Below are positions 43,901 to 55,900 of a stretch of DNA of 64,000 nt, piece after piece (position 1 is the stretch's first letter; each line of letters begins with the position of its first letter). Both the position numbers and the translations under genes were made by a program. The notes under the pieces are model-generated. The model saw only the letters and a program-made list of their open reading frames with translations, ran no database searches and was not told the origin of the DNA. Source of the stretch: Zoogloea sp035335645 (lineage in GTDB: Bacteria > Pseudomonadota > Gammaproteobacteria > Burkholderiales > Rhodocyclaceae); assembly GCA_035335645.1 (NCBI GenBank), contig DAOQMM010000003.1, positions 1 to 64,000 of the forward strand. Direction: 5' to 3'.

Positions 43901-46900
43901 ATCGACGTCTGGTCCACGTCGGGCGCGTCGGCTGATTTCGCATTCAGCGTCTTGCCCGTGTCCGCAGCAAAGCCGATTGATGTCAATCAGATGGTCTCCG
44001 GTACGCTTGATCCGGCCAATGGCATCGCTGCGTACAGCTTTGACGGCCAGGCCGGCGATCAGCTCAACCTGTCTGCCCTGTCGAGCTCCCAGCCCTATTA
44101 CAACATGGCCTGGCGCCTCATCGGTCCCTCGGGGCAGCAGGTGGCGTCCTACTATTTCTATAACTTCACGCCGTCAGCACTTCCGGAATCCGGCAAATAC
44201 CTGTTGCTGGTGGAAGGCAACAACAGCCTCTCCGGTCAGCTCAATTTCAGCTTCCAGGTCAATCGACCCGTGGTGGTGCCGCCCGTGGGCATCACGCTCG
44301 ATACCACGATCAATGGCAATCACGGCACCACAGCCCAGAACGACCGTTACAGCTTCCATCTCGACCAGTCGACCCGCGTCTATTTCGATTACCTGAGCGG
44401 CAGCACCAATCTCAACTGGAGCCTCGCCGGTCCACGCGGAACGATCATCAGCCAGCGGGGCCTGTATAGCGACACCGCCGACTACAGCGGTCCTGCCAGC
44501 ATCGATCTCGCCGCCGGTGATTACATTGTGACCATCAGCGGGGGCGCCACCGGGGCCTATGCCTTCCGACTGGTCAACGAAGAGAACAAGCCGGTCATTG
44601 CCTATGGCGACGTGGTGAAGAGCCAGCTCTCGCCCGGTAGCGAGATGGAGATGTTCAGCTTCGACGCCCAGGCGGGCGATCAGGTCTTTGTCGATACCAA
44701 GCCGGGCACCTCTCAATATTCCAGTTACATCCGGCTGATCGATCCGTTCGGCCGTCAGGTTGCTTCGGGCTACTATTTCTCGGACATCGACACGGTGAAG
44801 CTCGCCTATACCGGGCGCTATTCCGTGATTGTCGAGGGCTTGTACTACTACAGCGGCAACGCCACCGATTACGCCTTCTCGGTGGAGAAGGTCAGTTCCA
44901 CGTCCCAGGCCATCGACGTAAATGGCACGACTGGCCTCGATCCGGTCTATGTTGCGGCGCCCGATGGCGACGCGCTGGTGCTGGGGCCTTACGGCAGCGC
45001 ACAGCGTGCCAACGACCCGGCGCTCAATCTGACCGGCTCCCTGACGCTCGAGGCGCGCGTCAAGGTGAACAGTTTCGCCAACGGCTGGATGCCGCTGATC
45101 GTCAAGGACGACGGCGACTCCAATCACCGTACCTATTCGATGTGGATCAACAGCGGCGGTTACGTGCTGCTCACCTCCAGTGACCAGTATTACGATCAGT
45201 CCGTCAGCACCAACTCCGGCACCATCAAGCTGGGCGAATGGGTAGACATTGCGGGGGTCATCGACCGTACGAGCGGCCAGTTGCGCATTTACCTCAATGG
45301 CCAGCTGGCCGTCAGCGGGTCGCTGCGCACCAACGCGGCTTTCAGTCACGGTGGCCCGCTGCTGATCGGTGCCACCAACGAAAACTGGAACGGCTGGGCC
45401 AATTTCGACGGTGCCATCGATACCGTGCGCATCTGGAACGGCGTCCGGACGCAGACCCAGATCGACACGGATCGCAGCACGGCACCGGCACCGGACGCGG
45501 CCGGGCTGGTGGCCGACTATCGATTCGCCGCCTCGGGGGGCTCGACCCTCGTCGACTCCAGCGCACACGGTCTCAATGGTGCGGTGGTCAATACCCTGAC
45601 CGGGATGCCCGGCACGATCGTCGGGCGGATCGACCGGGCAGGGGGCTCGGCGGCCTACACCTTCACGCTGACCGGACCGCGGACCTTCTATGTGGATACG
45701 CTGTTGCCGAGCCGCAGCGATTTCCGCTGGTCCCTGAGCGGTCCTTCCGGCTTGCTGGTGAATCGGGCGGCCTTCACCGACACCGAGCAGATCGTGACTC
45801 TCGATGCCGGCGACTACTCGCTGGTGGTGGATGGCGATGGCGACGTGACCGGCGGCTTCGCCCTGCGCTTGATGGATCTTTCAGCCACCACGGCGATCAC
45901 CTACGATCAGGTCGTGAGCGGCACCCTGACGCCGTCCTCAGGGGCCACGGCCTACACCTTCAACGCCGTCGCCGGCGATCGGGCGTATTTCGATGCCCTC
46001 AGCAACTCCACGGGCAACATCCGCTGGCGCCTGCTGGATCCGTATGGCAACACCGCCTTCAGCTACCGTGGGCTCAGTGACGTGGACACCCTGACGTTGG
46101 GGTTCACCGGCGCCTATACGCTGCTGGTGGAGGGCTACTACGGCGACATGACGACGGCCTCGTACAGCTTCAACGTGCGCCGGGTCGTGGACAGTGTGAC
46201 GCCGCTGGTGATCGGCCAGTCCTCGGGCCTCGATCCGCGCTGGGTCCCGGGCAAGTCGGGCAATGCGGTGCAGCTCGATGGCTACGACTGGGTCGAGGCG
46301 CCCGCTACGGATGCTCTCAATCTGACGGGTTCCAGCACCACCGAATTCTGGTTCAAGGCCGACGCCTATTCCGGTACGTGGACGCCTCTCGTCTTCAAGG
46401 GCAATGGCGACTCGAACCAGCGCCAGGTCACCGTATGGCTCAATAACGCCGGCTATCTCCACCTGTCCACCAACACGAACGGCACCTGGCAGGGTGTGTC
46501 CACCAATGTCGGCAGCGTCCAGCTGGGTCAGTGGGAACACGTCGCGGCGGTCATCGACCGTATCGGCAACCGCCTCAAGGTGTACATCAATGGCACGCTG
46601 GCGGTTGACGGGGGCCTCGCGGGAGGATCGGCCCTGTCGAACAGCAAGCCGCTCATGTTCGGCAGCGCCCTCGAGAGCTACCCGCGCTTCACCGGCAGCC
46701 TGGACGACGTGCGCATCTGGAACACGGTGCGCGGGGCCAGTGACATCGCGACCGACATGAGCACCGCCCTGTCCGGCAATGAAGCCGGGCTGGTGGCGTA
46801 TTACCGGCTTGACGAGAGCGCCGGACGCAGTGTGGCGGACACGTCCAGCCAGAACAGTCCGGCGACCGTGCGCCACATCCTGCAAAGTCTCAGCGGGACT

Positions 46901-49900
46901 GCGGTGGAAGGCGCGATCACGACGCCCGGCCAGCAGGTCAGGTACACCTTCTCCCTGGCCAGCGCCAAGCGTCTGGCCATGGACAGCTTCACCACCAACA
47001 GCAACATCTACTGGACGCTCACGGGCCCGCGCGGCACGGTGATTTCCAATCGCACCCTGAGCTACAGCGATGCCGCCGAGATCGGCGGAACGTCGCCGTC
47101 CATGGACCTCGGCGCCGGCGATTATGTGCTCACCATCGATGGCTACGCAGACACCACGGGCCCGTTTGCCTTCCGGCTGATGGACCTGAACGCCGGCTCG
47201 AACCTGGCCTACGACACGCCTGTGTCCGGCACGCTCGATCCGGGCAGTTCCAACACGGTCTATCACTTTACCGGTACGTCTGGGGATCGCCTGTTCTTCA
47301 ACGCGACGTCCCTCACCAATGCAGGGCAGACACCCTACGTCCGTCTGCTCGATCCCCGCGGTCAGCAGGTGTGGAGCAATTATTTCAGCAACATCGACGT
47401 CTTCAGTCTGGCGGCGACCGGTGATTACACCCTCGTCATCGAGGGGTCGGCGTATCAGACCGTCCCCATCGGCTACGGCTTCACCCTGTACCGGGTGACC
47501 GACGACAAGACGAGCCTGACCCTCGACAGCACCGTCAACGGCACGCTCGCCATCCCTGGTCAGACCGATCAGTTCTCCTTCCATCTGGCCCAGGACACGC
47601 GGGTCTATTTCGACTCCCTCACCGCCAACAGCAGTCTTACCTGGACCCTCGCGGGGGCCTCGGGGACCGTGGTAAGCCGCAATTTCTACTATTCGGATTC
47701 CGATGGCCTGGGCGGGACCAATCCGTTCATGCTGCTGCGGGCTGGCGACTACACCCTGACGGTGGACGGTTCCGGGAACACGACCGGGGCCTACGCGTTC
47801 CGGCTGCTCACGGCGGCCTCCGCAGAGGCGATCACCGTCGGCACCGAGGTCAATACCAGCTTCGATCCGTACGCCTCGCATCTCTATTCATTCGATGCCG
47901 CGGCGGGCGATCAGGTGATGCTCGACTTCCTCGACCGCACGAGCAGCTTCTACCCGATCTGGCGGCTCTTCGATACGGACGGACAGCAACTCTTCTACAA
48001 CTACCTCTACAACGACAGCGGCACCCTGACCCTGCCCAAGGCCGGGCATTATCTGATTGCCATCGAACCCCGCATCTATGATGGCAGCGGGACGGCACGC
48101 TTCCAGGTCACGTCCCAAGGCCATGTGGACCTGCCTGCGCCGCCCGTGGGTGACCCGATCACCCTGGGCGCGCAGGTCAATGGCAACCTGACCTCCGGGA
48201 CGGACAGCAAGACCTACGCCCTGGATCTGAGCGATGCCAGGCGTCTGTATTTCGATGTCCTGAGCAACACGCCCTACGTCCAGTGGAGCCTGACCGGGCC
48301 CAGCGGCGCGCTGGTCACCAGCCGCTATTTCTATTCCTCGGACGGCAGCAACGCCAGCTCCTACGGCAACACGCCCATTCTGGATCTGGCGGCCGGTCAC
48401 TACACTCTGACGGTTGGCGGCAGCGCTGGCGCCTTTGCCTTCCGCCTGCTCGATCTTGTGGCGGCGACCGCGGTCACCCTCGACAGCAGTGGCAAGGCGG
48501 ACGTGTCCGGTCAGCTTTCGCCGCGCAGCGAGACGGATGCCTACAGCTTCACCGCGACGGCGGGCGAGCGTTATTACTTCCAGCGTCTGCAGGGGAACTA
48601 CAACAGCGCCTTCTGGCGCCTGATCGGACCCTCCGGACAGGTGGTCATGGGGCCGTCCGACCAGTGGTACGACGTGGAGAACGTCACCCTGCCGGAAGCC
48701 GGCACCTATACCCTGCTCATCGAAGGGCCCTACTACTACACGGACACGGCCAACTACAGCTTCCGCATCTCGCGCATCACGGACCCGGCCCCGGTCACAA
48801 TCGATCTGGGTCAGGTCGTCAGCGGCAGCATCGATTCGGCGGGGCAGGTCAGTCATTACACGCTGGTCCTCGACCAGGCGCGGCAGGTCTATTTCGATAC
48901 CCTCGGATCGGCAAACGACGGCGCGGTCGCCTGGACGCTGAGCAATTCCCTGTTGGGCAGCGTGGTGAACAGCCGCGCGTTCAGTCAGAGCAATGCCTAC
49001 GACCGCTCCGGCAACGGCGTGCTGCTCGATCTGGCGGCGGGCACCTACGATCTGGTCGTTGATGGCGCGGGCAGCTTCACCGGGGCCTACAAGTTCCGCC
49101 TCCTCGACACCACGGCGGCGGCCACCACCATCACCCTCGACAGCACCGTGGTTGCCAACGTGGACCCGGCGGACAGCACCCGGTTCTACCGTTTCGACGC
49201 CACCGCCGGTCAGCGTGTGTTCTTCGACATGCTGGGCAGCACCGGTTCGACACCTTATTGGCGTGTCATCGGCCCCCATGGTGAGGTGGTCCAGGACGTG
49301 CAATGGGGCGGGTCGGACCGGGATGTGACCACCCTGCCGTCCAGCGGCAGCTATCTGCTGATGGTGGAGGGCGTCCGCAATGCGACGGGGACGGCGTCCC
49401 TGAGCTTCAATCTCCGGACGGTCACCGACAAGACGGACACCCTGACCCTCGGCAGCACGGTCAATGCGTCCATCGACGCGCCGGGCCAGACCAGCCGCTA
49501 CACCTTCACGCTGGGTGACAGGAAGCGGGTGTTCTTCGATGCCCTCAACTACAACGGCAATGTCACGTGGTCCCTGACCGGACCGCGCGGTGTTGTGGTC
49601 AGCAGTCGCGCCTTCGGCTCGTCCGACGGGACGACCAATCAGCCCTGGCTGGACCTGCCGGCCGGCGATTATCAACTCGTCTTCGATGCCCCCGGCGATT
49701 CCACCGGGGCCTTCCAGTTCCGGCTGCTCGACGTGGCCCAGGCGACGGCCATCACGCCGGGCACGGTGGTCACCGGGGTCCTCAGCCCGGTGGCCGAGAT
49801 GTCCCTCTATACGCTGGCCCTGCAGGCCGGTGACCGCATCTACCTCGACAGCCTCGGCGTGGACCGCAATGCCTACGATCTGTCCTGGCGTCTGCTCGAT

Positions 49901-52900
49901 CCCTACGGGCGCATCGTGGCGAGCCCCGGCGGCTTCGTCGACGTGGATGTCACGACGGCGGCCTTCAGCGGCAATTACATGCTGATCGTCGAAGGTCAGC
50001 CCGCCGCCGTCGGCACCGCCAATTACAGCTTCAACATCTCTCCGGCGCCGCTCTCCAAGGTCGTGCCCATCGCCATCGGCGATCAGCCGGGCGCGGACCT
50101 CGTCGTCTCCAACCTGGCGGTCACGCCGGTGTCCAGCGACGTGCATTCGGGCGGTCAGGTCGTCCTCAGCTGGGATACCGTCAACGCCGGCACCCTGCCC
50201 ACCAGCGGCAGCTGGAAGGACCAGATCGTCGTCCGCAACAGCCGCGGTGAACTGATCTACACCCAGCTCGTCGACCACGATGAAGCGGTCGATGGCCCGC
50301 TGGCGTCCGGCGCCAAGCAGAGTCACAGCCTTACCCTGACGTTGCCGGACGGCAACCGCGGGGCGGGCACCCTCAGCTTCCGTGTCACCACGGACGTGGA
50401 GAACACCGTTGCGGAGCTCGGCTCCGGCGGCGCTGCGGAACTCAACAACGCGGCCACCGTGAGCGTCGCCTCGACCCTTTCGCCCTACGCCGACCTGCAG
50501 GTGGCCAACCTGAACGTCAGCCCGGCGGCCGGGTGGGCGCCGGGGTCCCAGGTCACGCTCAGCTGGCGTGACGTGAATGCCGGCGTGGGTGCCACCTCGG
50601 GTGGCTGGACCGACAGCATCGTGGTGCGTAACCTCAGCACGGGCCGGACCTTCTATGTGGGCAGCCTGGCCTATGACGCCACGGCAAACGGCGATCTGGG
50701 CGCGGGAGACGGTCGCGATCGGCAATTGACGCTGGTGTGGCCGGCCGACGCGCAGGGCATCGGCCGCTTTGAATTCAGCGTCGTGGCCGACGCCCAGGGC
50801 CAGATCTTCGAGAACAACGCCAACGATTCGGCGGAGAGCAACAACACGGCGGCCCTCACCGTCACCTCCGCGCCGGATCTCGTGGTGGGCAACCTGCGCA
50901 CCACCCCGTCCAGCACCGAGTCGGGTTCGTCAGTCACGGTGCAATGGGACACCGTCAACCAGGGCCTCGCCGGAACCCTCGGCAGCTGGGTGGAGCGGGT
51001 CACCGTGGTGAACCCCGCGACGGGCGAGACCCTCGTGGATACGCGCCTGACCTACGATCCGAGCGTGGCCAACGCCGGCAACATTGCCGCCGGTGCAAAT
51101 CGCAACCGGTCGTATACCTTCACGCTGCCCGAAGGCCAGCGTGCAGTGGGCGCGCTCAACGTCACCGTCAGTCTGGATTACAACGGCCAGCTGGTCGAAT
51201 CCGACGAAACCAACAACAGCGCCAATGTTGTCCTCAACGTGGCGAAGAAGAAATACGCCGATCTGGCCCCGGTCAGCCTGGAGGCGCCGCCCAGCGCCCG
51301 TGGGGGCGACACCGTGACCCTGCGGTGGACCGTCACCAACCAGGGCGATGCGCCCACCGGGACCCAGTGGACCGACCGCATCGTGCTGTCCGCCGATGGC
51401 ATCTACGGCAACGCCGACGACGTGGTGCTGGTCACCGCGCCTCACTTTGGCAGTCTCGCACCGGGCGAGTCCTACACCCAGGAGCGCCAGGTCGTCCTGC
51501 CCCAGCGCGTAGATGGCGCTTACAAGCTGTTCCTGCGTACGGACGTGAACGCCGAGGTGCTGGAACCCGATACCCGCGCCAACAATCTATTCGGCCCCAA
51601 GGCGATCAACATCGCCGCGCCCCATGCCGACCTGGTCGTCGAGGCCGTCTCGGCGCCGACTGCGGCCCAGAGTGGCGATTCGGTGAAGGTCTCGTGGCGC
51701 GTGCGCAACACCGGTGACTCCACCACGGACTCAAGCCAGTGGAAGGACTACGTCTACCTGTCCAGCGACAATCAGCTCGACGCGAGCGACATCCTGCTGG
51801 CCCAGGTGGATCATACGGGCCAGTTCCTCGCCGTTGGCGACAGCTACACGGCGTCGGCAAACGTCTTCCTGACGTACGGCCTGACCGGCAATTACAGCTT
51901 CATCGTCCGCACCGATGCGGAAAACCGGGTCTTCGAGGCCAACTTCGAGACCAACAACACCACGGCCGCGCTGCAGACCACCAAGGTCACGCCGGCGCCG
52001 GTGCCCGATCTCCAGGTGAGCGCCATCACCCTGCCTGCGCAGATCGTGTCCGGGCAGACGGCCCATGTGGCATGGACCGTCAACAACGGAGGGGGTGGCA
52101 CGGCGAAGGGTCCGTGGACCGACCGCGTTTACCTGAGCACCGACGGGACCCTCAACAGCCCCACCTTCCTGGGTGATGTGGCCCACACCGGCAATCTGGA
52201 CGCCGGCGGCAGCCTGTCGTCGTCCCTCGATTTCATCGTGCCGGCCCTGGCTGACGGCAACTACCGCATCGTCATCGTGACCGATGTGAATGGCCAGATC
52301 TACGAAGGCGGCAGCGGAAGTGCCGGCGAAAACAACCAGTTTGCCGCCACGGTGCCTGTGGCCCTCGTGCATCCGGACCTGGTGCCGCTCCAGCTCGATG
52401 CGCCGTCCACCGCCGTATCCGGCAATCGCGTGACACTCACCTACACGATCCGCAACGACGGGACCGGTGCGGCGGGCGGCGACTGGATCGACCGGATCTA
52501 CCTCTCGCGCGACACCACCGTTGACGCCAGCGACACCCTGCTGGCCACCCGCGCCGTGTCCGGCCCGCTGGCGGCGGGGCAGGGCTATGGCGGCAGCGTG
52601 GACTTCGATCTGCCCCTGGGCGCCCAGGGCACCTATTACCTGCTGGTGGCGGCGGATGCCAACAACCAGCTGCCCGAGCGCAATGCCGAGGGGAACAACG
52701 TTGCTTCGCGTCAGCTCGACGTGACCCTGGACCAGTATGCACAGCTCGTCACCACCGACGTCCAGGCGCCGACCCTGACCATTGGTGACCCGGCCCAGAT
52801 CACCGTGAGTTGGACCGTCGCCAACCAGGGCACAGGGGTCGGCCGCACCTCCACCTGGACCGACGCCCTCATTGCGTCCACCGACAGCATCGTTGGCAAC

Positions 52901-55900
52901 AGCGACGACAAGGTAGTGGGCGAGTTCGTCCATACCGGCGGCCTGGCCGTTGGCGATTCCTACAGCCGCACCGAAACCTTCCTGCTGCCGGCCTACTTCC
53001 AGGGCCGCTACCACTTCTTCGTCAAGACCGACGCCAAGAACGCGGTCTTCGAGAACGGCAACGAAGCCGACAACGCCAAGGAGTCGCCGCAGATCTTCGA
53101 CGTGATGTCGATTCCCTACGCCGACCTGGTGGTAAGCGCCGCCAGCGCGCCGACCACGGCCAGTTCCGGCCAGACCATGAGCGTGACGTGGACGGTCGCC
53201 AACACGGGCATCGGCCCCACGGACATTCCCGGCTGGAACGATGAGGTCGTGCTCACCTCCGATGCGGCAGGCAACAACGTGGTGGCCAACCTGGGCAGCT
53301 TCACCCACCTGGGTGTGCTGGCTGCGGGCGACAGCTATACCCGCACCCAGGACGTATCGATTCCCAACGGCCTGTCGGGCAGTTACTACGTACGCGTCCG
53401 TTCCTTCGGGCCCTTCGAGTTCGTCTACACCCAGAACAACACCCGCGTCGCCGGGCCGGTGCAGATCGCCCTGTCGCCGTCGCCCGACCTGCAGGTGACC
53501 GACATCCAGACGCCGTCCACCGCCAACGAGGGTGACTACATCGACGTCAAGTGGACCGTCACCAATAACGGCGCCGCCAAGGCCGACGGGTCGTGGACCG
53601 ATATGGTCTACATGCGCAAGGTGGGTCAGCCCAACGATCCGGGCATCTACCTGGGCACCTTCAGTTTCGACGCTGGCGGGCTGGATGCCGGCAAGTCATA
53701 TACCCGTACCGAGCGTTTCAAGCTGCCGGCACGGACCGAAGGCGTGTATCAGGCGGTCGTGGTCACCAATGCCAACGCCAACAGCGGCGGCGTCTACGAA
53801 TACGGCACGGCGGCCGCCAACAACACCACCGCCGATGATCAGATCCTGCAGGTGGCCCTGCTGCCGCGGCCGGATCTCCAGGTCGGTACCGTCGTGGCGC
53901 CGTCCAGCGCGTCGGCGGGGGCGGCCGTGTCCCTGCGCTTCAGCATCATCAACCAGGGCACCGTGCCCACCGCCACGCCCCACTGGAAGGACAACGTCTA
54001 CCTCTCGCTGGACAACAAGCTCACCGGCGACGATCTGCTGATCGGCAGCTACGACAACGGTGCCGCCCTCAATCCGGGCGAGCAGTACGCCACCGAGAGC
54101 GGCAGCCTGCAGATCCCGATCCGTTTCCGCGGCGACGTCTTCCTGATCGTCCAGGCGGACGGCAGCGGCTCGGTGGACGAATACCCCAACGACGCCAACA
54201 ACATCACCGCGGTCCCGCTCTACGTCAATCCCTACCCGCTGGCCGACCTGGTCACCGGTGGCGTGGTGGCGCCGGCCCAGGCCGTGGAAGGGGCCAACAT
54301 CGAGGTGCGCTACACCGTCGCCAACAAGGGCAGCGGCACCACCGCGAGCAATTCCGGCGCCGCCTCGTGGACCGACACCATCTGGCTGTCCCGCGACAAG
54401 ACCCGCCCCAATGCAGGCGGCAACAGCGCAGTCATGATCGGCACCGTGCAGCACAACGGCGCCCTCAAGGTGGGCGAGAGCTACGACGTGGTGACCAACG
54501 TCAACCTGCCGTCCCATCTCACCTCCGGCACCTACTACGTCACCGTGTGGAGCGATTCCTACGATGTGATCCTGGAGGACACCCTCGCCAGCAACCTCAA
54601 CCCGGACGATCCCCACGAGCTCGACAACAACAACTACAAAGCCCGGGCCATCGACATCATTGGCGGCTTCGAACCACCGCCGCCCGACCTGAAGATCACG
54701 GCCCTCACGGCGTCGCCCCAGGCGTCCACGAGCAGTGATCTCACGGTCAACTGGACCGTCACCAATGCCGGCGCCGGCGAGGCGTCGGGCAAGTGGTATG
54801 ACGTCTTCTGGCTGTCCGACAAGCCGGACCTCAATGCGTCGGGTGCCAAGCAGTGGTATCTCGGCTCGATCCTCCACGATGGGGGCACCGCGCCCGGCGC
54901 CAGTTATTCCGCGTCGGCCACCTTCGCACTGAACCCGGCCGCGGCGGGCAAGTACCTCATCGCCTACACGGATTTCGACCCGTATGTCGGCAAACCCTAC
55001 GACGTCGTCGAAGGCAATGAGGACAACAACACCCGTGTCACCGACACCAGCGTCACCGCGGTGCCGGCCGACCTGAAGGTCGTCACCATCGCCGCGCCGT
55101 CCGAGAACTTCTCGGGCGAGAAGACCACCGTCACCTGGACCGTCAAGAACTACGGCGGCGACGTGTGGTCCGGCACGCGCTACTGGCTGGACAGCGTCTA
55201 CCTGTCGCCCGACCCGGTCTTCCTGCCCGAGCGGGCCACGGCCCTGGGCACCTTTGTCCACAGCAACAAGGACGGTCTCGCGGCCGGCGCCAGCTACACC
55301 CAGAGCGCTGACGTGGTGCTGCCCCGTGGCATCGGCGGCAATTATTTCCTCTACGTCATCACCGACGCCAACCCCTACGACCCGCGCTTCCCCAACGGCG
55401 AGACGGATCAGGGCGACAACGCGTATTTCCGCGACGTCTACTACCCCGGCAGCGCCTACGAAGGCGTGGGCGGCGAGCAGAACAACCGCGGTATCGGCAA
55501 CATCCCCGTCACCTACCGGGAACCCGACCTGAAGGTCACTGGCCTGGTGGTGCCGCCGGATGCCCAGTCCGGCAAGACCATCACGGTCACTTATACGGTC
55601 ACCAACATCGGTAACCGGGACACCCGCGAGAACGCCTGGTGGGACCGCCTGTTCCTGTCCAAGGACGGCTCCCTCGACACCTACGACCTGCAATTGTCGG
55701 AGGCGCGTCACTACGGCATCCTCAAGACCGGCGACAGCTACACCGGCACCGCCACCTTCAAGCTGCCCGACGGCATCTCCGGCAACTTCAGCCTGCTGGC
55801 CTTCACCGACTCCGAGGCGGATGCCCGCCTGTCCTGGTGGAACAGCAACATCGTGCCCGAGTACCGGGGTGTGGGCATCGACGCCAACAGCGACTCGGTG

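Larger units (their letters stand above)
41160..50040 (+). repeat. Twelve pairs of alternating PPC-like modules in the giant protein
   Basis: Two module types alternate with a period of about 610-650 bp per pair. Type A carries WSLxGPRGxxVSxRxF, then LAAGDYTLxVDG and TGxYAFRLxDL (about 41188, 41830, 42440, 43090, 43710, 44340, 45640, 46920, 47570, 48210, 48850, 49490). Type B carries AGDxxxFD, WRLIDPxGxQ and TGxYTLLVEG, one after each A. They resemble bacterial pre-peptidase C-terminal (PPC) beta-sandwiches. The copies are diverged, so this is not a recent DNA duplication. Confidence 0.8.

Noticed and set aside
41390..50725. Several long reverse-strand frames (for example 41390-43264, 45938-47881, 47888-50725)
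   Set aside because: Antisense shadows of the PPC-like repeats; no start signals or family motifs.
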